Positions 28,701-36,219 of a stretch of DNA of 64,000 nt are shown in pieces. The stretch is taken from NCBI GenBank assembly GCA_017549805.1, contig JAFYNJ010000006.1, forward strand, positions 1 through 64,000, given 5' to 3'. The position numbers were made by a program, and so were the translations under genes. The notes beneath the pieces are model-generated. The model saw only the letters and a list, made by a program, of their open reading frames with translations. It had not been told where the DNA came from and ran no database searches. The DNA is from Bacteroidales bacterium (GTDB lineage: Bacteria > Bacteroidota > Bacteroidia > Bacteroidales > F082). Every line of letters begins with the position of its first letter. Positions within the stretch are counted from its first letter, which is position 1.

Positions 28701-29182
28701 TTGACACCGGCAGGGAATTGGTACATGCCGTTGTCGGTGCAGAAGGGGTCGGCATTGGCGCATAGGTTGTTTTGTCTTGATTGAATGTATTTGTCCATCA
28801 TCAAGGAAAGCATGAACTCCTTAGGGAGATGGGATTTGTATTCCATCGCGGTTTCAGCGGCTTGCACTTTATCCATTCGTGAAAACCTGATGCTGTTTTC
28901 CTCGCGAAAATCCAAAAAGGCATCCTTGATATCCATTCCAGTGAAAGAAGGGTCGGCGCTAATGATGAAAACGCCATCCCATTCACTGTTGACGACATGG
29001 AAACGACTGTCATTAATCAAGTTGTATAGGAATACGACGCGTTCGTCGAAGTTGGCAATTTCTGTGATGTCGAAATCAATGGTCGATTCGTTGTGGATGA
29101 GTTGTGGCTGTTGTCCGAAATGCTTCATCGGCATGGCCGTCAACAGGACTATGATCCCCAAAAATCTCAGCAGTTTGTTCAT
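25796..29182 (-). CDS. Large PKD/Cys-repeat surface protein with T9SS sorting domain
   Basis: Exported protein of 1128 aa with a signal peptide (1-23). An N-terminal region of unknown fold is followed by a Cys-rich segment (about 140-280), Ig-like domains and a PKD domain around residue 396 (YQWDFGDGNTSNQQNPTHQY). About five repeats of 60-90 residues follow (about 610-960), with the pattern C-PG-TY-F-G-EY and a closing GCD-I-L-L. The C-terminal T9SS type A domain covers about 1045-1128 (IYPNPNDGNMTLSFD, VYDMTGLLIDSF, SGVYVFIL). This is the make-up of Bacteroidales surface adhesins rather than enzymes. It is the first gene of the operon ending in the C25 protease. Confidence 0.8.
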   Translation of the reverse strand: MNKLLRFLGIIVLLTAMPMKHFGQQPQLIHNESTIDFDITEIANFDERVVFLYNLINDSRFHVVNSEWDGVFIISADPSFTGMDIKDAFLDFREENSIRFSRMDKVQAAETAMEYKSHLPKEFMLSLMMDKYIQSRQNNLCANADPFCTDNGMYQFPAGVNAGSGESGPYYSCLGSTPNPAWYYMRIGNPGSITIHMYSTPSVDIDFCCWGPFDDPVAPCPNGLTSPKVVSCSYSTASTENCQIPSSAQTGQYYILIITNYSNATCNINFSKTSGNGTTDCDILPPLVENDGPYCIGETITLTGNAQSGATYSWTGPGGWTANGQTVTRPNCNMSMSGEYICTIHLNGQTNSASTRVQVYAQPTASFTATTVCQGAVTQFTNNSTTNPTNQAMTYQWDFGDGNTSNQQNPTHQYAAAGNYNVALTASCGNGACTNTKTQRVTVYPVPVADAGQDQTVVYNGTATLRGNGGSDGLNYHWEPANKVVNPNAQNTQTVALQQTTTFTLTVTHPQGGCTSSDQVNVLVSGSNMTATANASPNSICLGETSQLQATAVGGTGNFSYSWTPTIGLSNPIIANPVASPTETTTYSCTVSDGMGSQTVTTTVTVNHPEQEDVTQYICPGDTYTFYGQEYSEEDDYPYYTTTAQGCDKTITLHLRYYPSYTEPNSSNTTTAYICPGTSYNFHNQYFNTEGMHPVNLHTVHDCDSIVWLDLHVYPANDTIIVDPTICTSQTYNFHGTEYNHDGDVAYFDTIDSHGCLLVEKLVLSVGEYQMPPTQEEYQCYGYDETPSFYWKWTGQTYTQDTYDEIILPDPQGGCDIKYRLNLKFHQEFYHQETRTECNSYPWSVNGETYDRSGHYVAPFPIGGGANFNCDSTYVLDLTVNYDDISEKRVLNQCDQYEWQFGWNGESYLLTEPGDYQKTIDTHLGCDSIVTLKLQLDYTPSFPRIEGNSWVVGGSEFQYTIERYWIDAPGTHETEWFIKTPEGFNKWDLIPYDNGDKCYLYIYTYELDSIELCARTRSSGDCSCGGDEHSKWIHCSSYGTSEISQNCHADIYPNPNDGNMTLSFDNMFGDVSIKVYDMTGLLIDSFIIHNGYEKQTHQYHSGKLSSGVYVFILSSKEGTITKKVIILD

Positions 29183-29212
29183 GAGTATGAGTTTTTCATG
29201 GTTTAAAACTTA

Positions 29213-29220
29213 CAAAGATA
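29213..29220 (-). promoter_or_regulatory. -7 box for the surface-protein operon
   Basis: The minus strand reads TATCTTTG, a full TAnnTTTG match, 30 bases before the start at 29182. No good -33 TTG was found. Confidence 0.55.
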
Positions 29221-29259
29221 TAAGTTTTTTCCGATAAGTAGGTTGAAATACATTGTTAA

Positions 29260-29293
29260 ATAAAAAAAAGAAAGCGGTCTAAGCCGCTTTCTT
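29260..29293 (-). terminator. Rnf operon terminator
   Basis: Stem AAGAAAGCGG / CCGCTTTCTT (29268-29277 with 29284-29293), loop TCTAAG, followed on the minus strand by a run of T (29267-29261). It lies 27 bases after the rnfA stop. Confidence 0.88.
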
Positions 29294-29320
29294 AAACAGT
29301 TTCAGTAAGAAACGATGGTA

Positions 29321-29923
29321 TTATACGATGCCTGTAAAGCCCATGAAGGCCAAGGCCAAAATGCCTGCGGTAATCAAGGCGATAGGGGTGCCTTTCATGC
29401 CCTTCGGAGGTTCCATCAAGTCGATGTGCTCGCGGACACCGGCGAAGATCACCAGCGCCAGGGCAAAACCGATGGCGATGCCGACGGCATAGACGATGGA
29501 TTCACCCAAGCTGAGCATGTGAGCCACACCACCGTAACTGAACTCTTTGGTAACCACAGTTAGGGAGACGCCCAACACGGCGCAGTTTGTGGTGATCAAG
29601 GGAAGGAACACGCCCAATGCCGTGTAGAGCGACGGGCTGATCTTCTTCAAGATGATCTCCACCATCTGCACCAAGGCGGCGATGATGAGGATGAAGGCGA
29701 TGGTTTGCATGAACTTGTCCAAACCCAACGGCACCAGGATGTACTGGTTGGTCAGCCAAGTTACCAAAGTGGCCAAGGTAAGCACGAAGATGACAGCAGC
29801 ACCCATGCCCAAGGCCGTGGAAGTCTTCTTTGAAGTGCCCAGGAAGGGGCAAATGCCCAAAAACTGGGAGAAGATCACGTTGTTGACCAAGACGGTCGAT
29901 AAGATGATGATGAGGTATTTCAT
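29321..29923 (-). CDS. rnfA: Rnf electron transport complex subunit A
   Basis: Integral membrane protein of 200 aa with about six helices. The RnfA/NqrE signature VNNVIFSQFLGICPFLG is at residues 13-29, and the mirror-image element LPLITTNCAVLGVSL lies near 107-121; each carries one of the Cys residues thought to bind the membrane Fe-S centre. It is the last gene of rnfBCDGEA and is followed by a strong terminator. Rnf moves electrons between reduced ferredoxin and NAD+ while pumping H+ or Na+. Confidence 0.95.
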   Translation of the reverse strand: MKYLIIILSTVLVNNVIFSQFLGICPFLGTSKKTSTALGMGAAVIFVLTLATLVTWLTNQYILVPLGLDKFMQTIAFILIIAALVQMVEIILKKISPSLYTALGVFLPLITTNCAVLGVSLTVVTKEFSYGGVAHMLSLGESIVYAVGIAIGFALALVIFAGVREHIDLMEPPKGMKGTPIALITAGILALAFMGFTGIV

Positions 29924-29929
29924 GGCTGA

Positions 29930-30523
29930 TTAGTGATTTTCTTTTTTGAGTTTGTTGACGATAGCGATAACGAAACCAAGGCAGATGAAGGCGCCTGGAG
30001 GCAGTACAAAGACCAAGATCTTTGCCGTTTCGGGCAGGATGCTAAGTCCGAAGATGGAGCCGTTGCCGAGGAATTCGCGGAGGCAGCCCAATAGGGTAAG
30101 GGCAAAAGTGAAGCCCAAGCCCATGCCGAAACCATCGAGCAGTGACGGCCATACGGGGTTCTTCGAGGCGAAAGCCTCAGCGCGACCCAACACGATGCAG
30201 TTCACCACGATGAGGGGGATGAACAAGCCGAGGGTCTCATAGATATCGGGCACATAGGCCTGCATCAACAGCTGTACTAGGGTTACGAACGAGGCGATGA
30301 CGACGATGAAGCAGGGGATACGCACCTTGTCAGGGATGAAACCTTTCAGCAAGGAGATGAACACATTGGAAAGGACGAGCACGAAGGTCGTGGCCAAGCC
30401 CATCGACATACCGTTAATGGCACTGGTGGTGGTGGCCAAAGTGGGGCAGCAGCCCAACAGCAGCACCAAGATAGGATTCTCTTTGACGAGACCTTTGGTA
30501 AAGGTTTGCAAGTTGTTACTCAT
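29930..30523 (-). CDS. rnfE: Rnf electron transport complex subunit E
   Basis: Membrane protein of 197 aa of the RnfE/NqrD family with paired motifs [19 protein letters not shown] and [20 protein letters not shown]; the two Cys-containing half-helices are typical. I start at ATG 30523, which has an unusually good Shine-Dalgarno (AGGAGG) 8 bases upstream. The open frame reaches 30628, but that extension would overlap rnfG by over 100 bases. The gene overlaps the rnfG stop by 8 bases. Confidence 0.95.
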   Translation of the reverse strand: MSNNLQTFTKGLVKENPILVLLLGCCPTLATTTSAINGMSMGLATTFVLVLSNVFISLLKGFIPDKVRIPCFIVVIASFVTLVQLLMQAYVPDIYETLGLFIPLIVVNCIVLGRAEAFASKNPVWPSLLDGFGMGLGFTFALTLLGCLREFLGNGSIFGLSILPETAKILVFVLPPGAFICLGFVIAIVNKLKKENH

Positions 30524-31115
30524 TTTCAGTTCCTCCTTCCTTAAAATTTGCTTCAAATGCCTTATAGGCTTTGTCAACAGCCTTCGAGAAGGCTCTCGAT
30601 GTAATGGTGGCCGCCGTGATGGCGTCAACGTCGCCGCCGTCTTTGGTGACCGTCAGTTTGAAGGTTTCCGGGTTTTTGTCAACGAACTGGTCCTTGAACT
30701 TGCCGGTCATGTTGGCGCCGAGGCCAGGGGTCTCACTGTGCGAAAGCACCGAAGTGCCTTTGATGGTGCCGTCGGCAAGGAAGCCGACCATCATCTCGAT
30801 CTTGCCGCCGAAACCGCCTTCACTGGTCTTGATGGCCACACCTTGGAAGTTTCCATTGGCGTCGTAGGCGATGTTGCAGGGGAAGTCCATGGTGACACCG
30901 TCTTCAGTATAGCTGATCGTTTCAGCCTGATAGGTGATTTCGCCATCCAAAGGCAACACGGCTTGGATGGCAGCTTCGTTTTTCTTTTGGTCCACTTCGG
31001 CGATGGCATCCTTGGTGAAGCCATAAACCAGTCCGAGTACACCGCCCGACACTGCCGTGATGACGAACAGCGCCACAAGCATGTTAATCAAGGTTGATTC
31101 TTTTTTCTTTGCCAT
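30516..31115 (-). CDS. rnfG: Rnf electron transport complex subunit G (FMN-binding)
   Basis: Protein of 199 aa with one N-terminal membrane helix (about 10-34) and a periplasmic FMN-binding domain. The covalent flavinylation site is [13 protein letters not shown] (164-176), with Thr170 as the likely FMN-linked residue. The usual motif is S/T-G-A-T, so Ala replaces Gly here. Upstream elements [18 protein letters not shown] match RnfG/NqrC. FMN attachment requires an ApbE transferase, which is not in this window. It is translationally linked to rnfE by an 8-base overlap. Confidence 0.93.
   Translation of the reverse strand: MAKKKESTLINMLVALFVITAVSGGVLGLVYGFTKDAIAEVDQKKNEAAIQAVLPLDGEITYQAETISYTEDGVTMDFPCNIAYDANGNFQGVAIKTSEGGFGGKIEMMVGFLADGTIKGTSVLSHSETPGLGANMTGKFKDQFVDKNPETFKLTVTKDGGDVDAITAATITSRAFSKAVDKAYKAFEANFKEGGTENE
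30532..30537 (-). promoter_or_regulatory. Shine-Dalgarno of rnfE
   Basis: A perfect AGGAGG on the minus strand, 8 bases before the rnfE ATG and inside the end of rnfG. Strong SD sequences are rare elsewhere in this window. This one fixes the rnfE start and may support reinitiation after rnfG. Confidence 0.7.
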
Positions 31116-31120
31116 GGCGA

Positions 31121-32116
31121 TTACTTTTTAGAAGGTTTGACAACACCGAAGACTTGAGGCTTGAAGGCCTTGTTGATAAGCGGCGTGAAGGCGTTCATGA
31201 TGAGGATGGCGAACGACACGCCTTCAGGGTAGGCGCCCCAGAGACGGATCACCACCGTGATGAGACCAATGCCAATGCCGAATACAATCTTGCCTTTCGT
31301 GGTCATGGGCGAGGTCACCATGTCGGTAGCCATGAAGAAAGCGCCGAGGAGGAGACCGCCATATACCAGATGGTACCACGGAGCGATGTAAACCGCTGGG
31401 TTGATGAGGTAGCAGGCACCCGTGAACACAAACACGGTGAGCAGGATGCTCAACGGGGTGGCAATGTCAATGACTTTGCGGATGATGAGGTAGAGGGCAC
31501 CAAGCAGCAGGGCGATGGCGCAGACTTCGCCGAAGGCGCCGCCACGGTTGCCAAGCACCATGTCGAGGAACTGCATGTCGCCGAGTTCAGCAAGCGTCTC
31601 TGCACCTGATTCCTTCAGGATGCCGAGTGGGGTGGGGCCCGTGACAGCATCGGTGAAGAAGCCTTTTTCGAAGATGGGTGCGACCTGTGGCCAGGTAGTC
31701 ATGGCAGTCGGGAACGACACGAGCATGAACACACGGCCTACCAAAGCAGGGTTGAAGGGGTTCTTGCCCAAGCCGCCGAAAGCCATCTTGCCGATGCCGA
31801 TGGCAACGACACTGCCTACGATGGCCATCCAGATGGGAAGGTTGGCAGGCACGTTGAAAGCCAAAAGCAGACCAGTCAGGGCAGCCGATCCGTCAGTGAT
31901 GGTGACGGGTCCCTTGATGAGGAACTTCTGGATGAGCCACTCGGTCAGCATGCAGGTGACCACTGTGACCAGTGTCAGCCTCAACGCATACCAACCGAAA
32001 TAATAAATTGCCACAAGCAAGGCGGGAACCAGCGCGAGGATGACCCGATACATGATCTTCCTCGTATTCTCCGTCGAATGTACGTGCGGCGAGCCGGATA
32101 TTGTGTAGTTATTCAT
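31121..32116 (-). CDS. rnfD: Rnf electron transport complex subunit D
   Basis: Membrane protein of 331 aa, RnfD/NqrB family. It has the N-terminal SGSPHVHSTENTRKIM, the FGGLGKNPFNPALVGRVF motif (113-130) and the covalent FMN site DAVTGPTPL (156-164) with Thr162 as the likely attachment residue. Helices continue to TTKGKIVFGIGIGLITVVIR. The T-G-P-T form replaces the usual S-G-A-T. It lies 5 bases before rnfG; the 30 bases separating it from rnfC consist of heptamer repeats. Confidence 0.95.
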   Translation of the reverse strand: MNNYTISGSPHVHSTENTRKIMYRVILALVPALLVAIYYFGWYALRLTLVTVVTCMLTEWLIQKFLIKGPVTITDGSAALTGLLLAFNVPANLPIWMAIVGSVVAIGIGKMAFGGLGKNPFNPALVGRVFMLVSFPTAMTTWPQVAPIFEKGFFTDAVTGPTPLGILKESGAETLAELGDMQFLDMVLGNRGGAFGEVCAIALLLGALYLIIRKVIDIATPLSILLTVFVFTGACYLINPAVYIAPWYHLVYGGLLLGAFFMATDMVTSPMTTKGKIVFGIGIGLITVVIRLWGAYPEGVSFAILIMNAFTPLINKAFKPQVFGVVKPSKK

Positions 32117-32150
32117 AAACTTTATCTTTTATCTCTTATCTTTAATCTAT
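32117..32150. repeat. Heptamer repeat array after the rnfC stop codon
   Basis: On the coding (minus) strand this reads AAATAGA, TTAAAGA, TAAGAGA, TAAAAGA, TAAAG. These are 7-bp steps, equivalent to GATTAAA, GATAAGA, GATAAAA in another register. The rnfC stop TAG (32149-32147) begins the array, which fills the rnfC-rnfD gap. Confidence 0.7.
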
Positions 32151-33502
32151 TTCTGACTTCTTGCCTTGATGATCGCTCCCGTCTTGGCTTTGCCATAACG
32201 GATGTAGTCGAGCAACGGGATGTTGGCGGGACAGGTGAATTCGCAGGAACCGCATTCGATGCAGTCCATGATGTGATTCTTCTCTGTTTCGTCGAAGTCG
32301 TTGAGCTTGGCCACCTTGTGGAGCAGGAAAGGCTGCAGGCCCATAGGGCATGCCTTGGCGCAGCGACCGCAGCGGATGCAGTTGGTCTGGCGCCGGTCTT
32401 GGGCTTCCTTGATGGTCATCAAGAGGATACCCGAGGTGCCTTTCATGCAGGGGAAGTTGGTGACCGACACCGACTTGCCCATCATCGGGCCGCCATTGAT
32501 GACATCGGTGATGCCTTCGGGCAGACCGCCAACAGCTTCGATGAGGAGGTCGGCAGGCGTACCGAAACGCACACGGAAATTGGACGGCTGCTTCACCGAC
32601 TTGCCCGTGACGGTGACGATACGCTCGATGAGCGGCTTGTTTTTCTGAACGGCCTCATAGATGGCGTAGGTGGAAGCCACATTGACCACGACGCAACCTG
32701 TCTCGATAGGCAGCTTGCCCGAAGGCACCTCGCGGCCGGTGATGGCTTTGATGATCTGCTTTTCACCGCCTTGTGGGTACTTGGTTTTCAATGGCTGCAC
32801 CTCGATGCCATTATAGAGGTCGGGATGTTCCTTGATGGTCTTTTCAAGCAGCTCAATGGCTTTCATCTTATTGGTCTCAATGCCGATGATGCCTTTCTCA
32901 GTGCCAACGCCTTTCATCACGATCTTCACGCCGATGAGGAATTCTTGGGTCTTCTCCAAAAGGAGGCGGTAGTCGCAGGTCAGGTAGGGCTCGCATTCGG
33001 CGGCGTTGATGATGACATATTCGGCTTTCTTGCCTTCGGGCACCATCATTTTGACATGGGTGGGGAAGGTGGCACCGCCCATGCCGACGATGCCGCATTC
33101 CTTCACCTTGTCAATAATGGCTTTGCCATCCAGTTTTATGTCGGTGATCAGCTCGTCTGTGACGAGGATGCCTTCGGCCCATTCGTCGTTCTCCTCACGG
33201 TCGATGAACACGGCGGGTTTGTAGTAGCCGGTGTGATCCATCACCACATCCACCTTGGCAACGGTGCCGGTGGCGGGGGAGTGGACATTGGCCGACACGA
33301 AGCCCTTTGCGGTACCGATGAGTTGTCCGGTCAGCACGCGGTCGCCTTTGTTGACGATGCATTCAGCCGGTGCGCCAAGGCATTGTCCCAGCGGGACGAT
33401 GATCTGCTTGGGCATCGGGAAGTCTTTGATGGGTTGGTCCGCCGAGAACTTGTTCTCTTCGGGATGGACGCCGCCCTTATGGAAAGTCTTTATGGGATTC
33501 AT
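32147..33502 (-). CDS. rnfC: Rnf electron transport complex subunit C
   Basis: Peripheral subunit of 451 aa that binds NADH/FMN. The N-terminal RnfC barrel region (VPLGQCLGAPAECIVNKGD) is followed by the flavin/NAD domain (GIVGMGGATFPTHVKM, IINAAECEPYLTCDYRLL). Two 4Fe-4S clusters, CIRCGRCAKACPMGL and CIECGSCEFTCPANIP, lie at about 373-426. Normal length for the Bacteroidota/Clostridia form. It overlaps rnfB by 4 bases (ATGA). Confidence 0.96.
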   Translation of the reverse strand: MNPIKTFHKGGVHPEENKFSADQPIKDFPMPKQIIVPLGQCLGAPAECIVNKGDRVLTGQLIGTAKGFVSANVHSPATGTVAKVDVVMDHTGYYKPAVFIDREENDEWAEGILVTDELITDIKLDGKAIIDKVKECGIVGMGGATFPTHVKMMVPEGKKAEYVIINAAECEPYLTCDYRLLLEKTQEFLIGVKIVMKGVGTEKGIIGIETNKMKAIELLEKTIKEHPDLYNGIEVQPLKTKYPQGGEKQIIKAITGREVPSGKLPIETGCVVVNVASTYAIYEAVQKNKPLIERIVTVTGKSVKQPSNFRVRFGTPADLLIEAVGGLPEGITDVINGGPMMGKSVSVTNFPCMKGTSGILLMTIKEAQDRRQTNCIRCGRCAKACPMGLQPFLLHKVAKLNDFDETEKNHIMDCIECGSCEFTCPANIPLLDYIRYGKAKTGAIIKARSQK

Positions 33503-34401
33503 GCGGTAACGGGTTTTTCGAGTTCAACTTTTTGAGCTTCAGGAGCTTCTGTTGCAGGAGTCTCCACTTTCGGTTTCTTGGGAGGGAAGTTGACGGTGTG
33601 GATGGATCCTCTCGGACACACGTCGGCGCACTTGCCGCAGGCCTTACACTTGGCCGGGTCGATGTAGGCTAAGTTGCCACGCATCTCGATGGCTTCGAAG
33701 GGGCATTCCTTTAGGCACTTTTGGCAGCCGATGCAACCCACCGAGCAGTTCTTGACAACCAAGGCACCCTTGTCGGTGTTGGAGCAGCACACATACACGC
33801 GGCGGTCTTTCTTGCCGCGGGGACGGATCTCGATGATGCCTCTCGGGCAGGTCTTGGCGCATACGCCGCAACCCACACACTTGTCAGGATCCACGACGGG
33901 CAGTCCCGTCTCCTTATCGATGTGCAAAGCGCCGAAGTTACACTTCTTCACGCAGTCGCCAAGTCCCATGCAGCCTTTGGAGCATCCGCCCTTGCCGGCG
34001 TAAAGGGTGCTGGCGAAAGCGCAGATGTCGGCACCTTCATAATGCACTTTGGCGGGTGAGTTTTGGCAGCTGCCGTTGCAGCGAACCACGGCAATCTTGG
34101 GTTCGAAAGCGGCAGCGGTCAGTCCGAGGACGGCAGCCACCTTGTTCATGTCGGTGCCAGGACATGCCAAACCGTCGATGTTGCCTTTCTCGGCAGCTTG
34201 CTTCACGCAAGCCTCAGCCAAGGCACGGCAACCGGCAAAGCCGCATCCGCCGCAGTTGGCGCCGGGCAAACAGGCTTCAGCCTCGTCGATGAGGGGGTTC
34301 TCCTCAACCTTGAACTTCTGGGCGACGATATACAATATCACCGCCAGTACGGCTCCAAGTATTCCGAGAACCAGTAATGAAATAAGTAAAATGTTACTCA
34401 T
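33499..34401 (-). CDS. rnfB: Rnf electron transport complex subunit B (polyferredoxin)
   Basis: Protein of 300 aa with an N-terminal membrane helix, a 4Fe-4S domain (CLPGANCGGCGFAGC, about 44-58) and several ferredoxin cluster motifs (CVGCGVCAKTCP, CIGCQKCLKECP, CKACGKCADVCP). It is the entry point for electrons from reduced ferredoxin. It is the first gene of the rnf operon and has its own promoter at 34443-34476. The C-terminal tail is Pro/Glu/Lys-rich. Confidence 0.96.
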   Translation of the reverse strand: MSNILLISLLVLGILGAVLAVILYIVAQKFKVEENPLIDEAEACLPGANCGGCGFAGCRALAEACVKQAAEKGNIDGLACPGTDMNKVAAVLGLTAAAFEPKIAVVRCNGSCQNSPAKVHYEGADICAFASTLYAGKGGCSKGCMGLGDCVKKCNFGALHIDKETGLPVVDPDKCVGCGVCAKTCPRGIIEIRPRGKKDRRVYVCCSNTDKGALVVKNCSVGCIGCQKCLKECPFEAIEMRGNLAYIDPAKCKACGKCADVCPRGSIHTVNFPPKKPKVETPATEAPEAQKVELEKPVTA

Positions 34402-34442
34402 TTGTAGAAATGTTTTTATTAGTTTTCAATTTTTATAACTTG

Positions 34443-34476
34443 CAAAAATAAGAATTTATTCAATGCGATATTCAAA
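34443..34476 (-). promoter_or_regulatory. Promoter of the rnf operon
   Basis: The minus-strand -7 box TATTTTTG (34450-34443) and -33 box TTTG (34476-34473) are separated by 22 bases. The -33 box lies inside the end of rseC, so rnf can be transcribed independently of rseC. The rnfB start is about 40 bases downstream. Confidence 0.68.
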
Positions 34477-34869
34477 CTGTCTCTTTATTTTATCGCGTCG
34501 AAGGTAAAGCACAAAATAATAGGGAATTAATGCTGCGATGCCGATGAGTGCCGAGAGGCCTTCTCCCAATCCTATGCCGAGGCAGGTGAACAAAACCGCC
34601 AGCAGCAACACGATGGGGATGAGATAGGCCAACACCGCAGCTTTGTTGCCTTGGCCCACCGCCATGATGACATTCACTTTTTGGAATAGATGGAATTCCT
34701 GTCTGTCAGGGCGAGGCACGGTAAGGACCTTCTCGGCTTGGTCGCTCATGGTGCAGGCACTCTTGGCATGACAAGCTGCACAGGCGCTCATGGCCGTGAT
34801 CTTGATTTCCAATGTATCGTCGGTGATCTTTGTGATGACCCCTTCGTGAGAGATGGTTTCTTCGCTCAT
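34456..34869 (-). CDS. rseC: RseC/SoxR-reducing-system family protein
   Basis: Protein of 137 aa with an N-terminal domain bearing the cysteine motif CAACHAKSAC (residues 30-39, followed by another acidic/Thr stretch) and two C-terminal membrane helices (about 78-120). The RseC family assists SoxR reduction together with Rsx/Rnf proteins in enterobacteria, and rseC next to rnf is a recurrent arrangement in Bacteroidota. I start at ATG 34869; the upstream open frame to 34998 crosses the promoter region and encodes no family sequence. The gap to rnfB is 54 bases and contains the rnf promoter. Confidence 0.85.
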   Translation of the reverse strand: MSEETISHEGVITKITDDTLEIKITAMSACAACHAKSACTMSDQAEKVLTVPRPDRQEFHLFQKVNVIMAVGQGNKAAVLAYLIPIVLLLAVLFTCLGIGLGEGLSALIGIAALIPYYFVLYLRRDKIKRQFEYRIE

Positions 34870-34880
34870 TGCGTGAATTT

Positions 34881-34912
34881 TTGTTTGCAAAGTTACTTTT
34901 TTTTTAATTTTG
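34881..34912 (+). promoter_or_regulatory. Promoter of the yihY-flippase-dehydrogenase run
   Basis: -7 box TAATTTTG (34905-34912) with -33 TTG at 34881-34883 (21-base spacing). The ATG follows 8 bases later, giving a very short leader. It overlaps the divergent rseC -7 box at 34888-34895. Confidence 0.65.
34888..34895 (-). promoter_or_regulatory. -7 box of rseC
   Basis: The minus strand reads TAACTTTG, a full match to TAnnTTTG, 18 bases before the rseC start. It lies between the -33 and -7 boxes of the divergent plus-strand promoter, so the two promoters should compete for RNA polymerase. Confidence 0.6.
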
Positions 34913-34920
34913 CAGATAAT

Positions 34921-36210
34921 ATGACATGGATCAAGAGAAAATATGATGCACTGCGCGCTTGGTATAAAAGGGACGACAATTTCTTGAAGATTGTGCATTT
35001 CCCTGGTACCAAGTTGCCTTTATTGGACGTGCTCCGTGATTTTGTCAAGCTTTTCACCAAAGGCCGTACAGTGGACCGTGCCGCAGGCGTGGCCTTCAAC
35101 TTCTTCGTGGCGCTTTTCCCATTGCTGCTTTTCTTCTTCACCTTGATTCCCTACATCCCGATTCCGCACCTTTATGAAAGGGTGATGATGCTCATCAAGG
35201 ATTTCCTCATCCCGTCGGGAACGCTTGACTATGTCACAGAAACCATCGATGGTATCATGAACCAGCCGCACGACGGCTTGCTCTCTATCAGTATCGTCCT
35301 CTGCTTGGTTTTCGGCTCCAGCGGCATCGTGGCATTTTTCAACGGGTTCCGCAACGTATACGCCAACTATGTGACCGACAAGGGTCTGACGGTGAAGAGC
35401 TGGATCATCCAACGCATCTTCGCCATCGTCATGCTGTTGATCATTGGGATCCTTGTGATTCTTTCCATCATGTTGATCTCCATGGGTGGTATGGGGATGC
35501 ATTTTCTGGTAACCCATGAAATCATCGCAAGAGGCAAGTTCTTGTTCGTCCTTTTCAATCTGTTGCGTTGGATTGTTGCCATCTTCGCACTTTGTTTTGG
35601 TGTTTCGCTTCTCTATTATTTCGGCAATGTGCGTTACGACGAACATTACCGTAAAGAGTTGAAGCGTCCCAACCGCAAAGGGAAGAAATACCGTGAGTTT
35701 GTCATCTTCAGTCCTGGTACCATTCTCGCCACGACGCTCTTTGTTTTGGGTACGGTGGCCTTCAACACCTATATTTCCAACTTCTCACGATACAACGTGC
35801 TCTATGGATCCATCGGAACCCTCATCATTTTGTTGCTATGGATCTGGATCGTTGCCATCTTGATTTTGGCTGGCAATGACTTGAATTCTGGCATCCGGCG
35901 TGGAACCATGAAATTGAGTGCTGGTGAGGACAATACCCGCAGAAAACAGATTGTCATCGACTCCTTGCGTAAAAACATCCAATCACAGGAGAATGCCATT
36001 GAGAATAGGAAAAAGAAGCTCGCCAATTTACAAAAGGATATTGACGAGAAGCTGGTGGTTGTTCAGAAGCTTGAGGAAGAGAACAAAGATAGCGAGCTGA
36101 TTATCAAGGTATTTAAGGATTATGTGGAACGTGAACTGAAGAATGCGGACCAGGAAAGCCTGGATACGGATTCCATGCGCGAACGCATTGCGAAGGCCGA
36201 GGAAGCATAA
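34921..36210 (+). CDS. YihY/BrkB-family inner-membrane protein with C-terminal coiled coil
   Basis: Membrane protein of 429 aa. The YihY/virulence-factor BrkB domain has about six helices, with family motifs DRAAGVAFNFFVALFPLLLF, LVFGSSGIVAFFNGFRNVY and the final helix YGSIGTLIILLLWIWIVAIL (about 290-310). After the membrane part comes a charged coiled coil of about 90 residues (about 335-429, rich in K/E/Q), longer than the family average. The molecular function of YihY proteins is not established. Start at ATG 34921, just after the -7 box. It is followed 9 bases later by the flippase-like gene. Confidence 0.85.
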   Translation: MTWIKRKYDALRAWYKRDDNFLKIVHFPGTKLPLLDVLRDFVKLFTKGRTVDRAAGVAFNFFVALFPLLLFFFTLIPYIPIPHLYERVMMLIKDFLIPSGTLDYVTETIDGIMNQPHDGLLSISIVLCLVFGSSGIVAFFNGFRNVYANYVTDKGLTVKSWIIQRIFAIVMLLIIGILVILSIMLISMGGMGMHFLVTHEIIARGKFLFVLFNLLRWIVAIFALCFGVSLLYYFGNVRYDEHYRKELKRPNRKGKKYREFVIFSPGTILATTLFVLGTVAFNTYISNFSRYNVLYGSIGTLIILLLWIWIVAILILAGNDLNSGIRRGTMKLSAGEDNTRRKQIVIDSLRKNIQSQENAIENRKKKLANLQKDIDEKLVVVQKLEEENKDSELIIKVFKDYVERELKNADQESLDTDSMRERIAKAEEA

Positions 36211-36219
36211 AGGTTTGTC

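Noticed and set aside
30524-30628. Upstream start for rnfE
   Set aside because: The extension is rich in Arg/Pro, overlaps rnfG by over 100 bases and lacks RnfE similarity, whereas ATG 30523 has a perfect AGGAGG 8 bases upstream.
32078-33535. A 485-codon open frame on the plus strand opposite rnfC
   Set aside because: It lies antisense to the unmistakable rnfC gene, has no family motifs, and its His/Asp/Val-rich composition is the usual mirror of a minus-strand gene with this codon use.
34870-34998. N-terminal extension of RseC
   Set aside because: It crosses the divergent promoter region and the start of the YihY gene. ATG 34869 lies 18 bases after a good -7 box and gives the normal RseC start.
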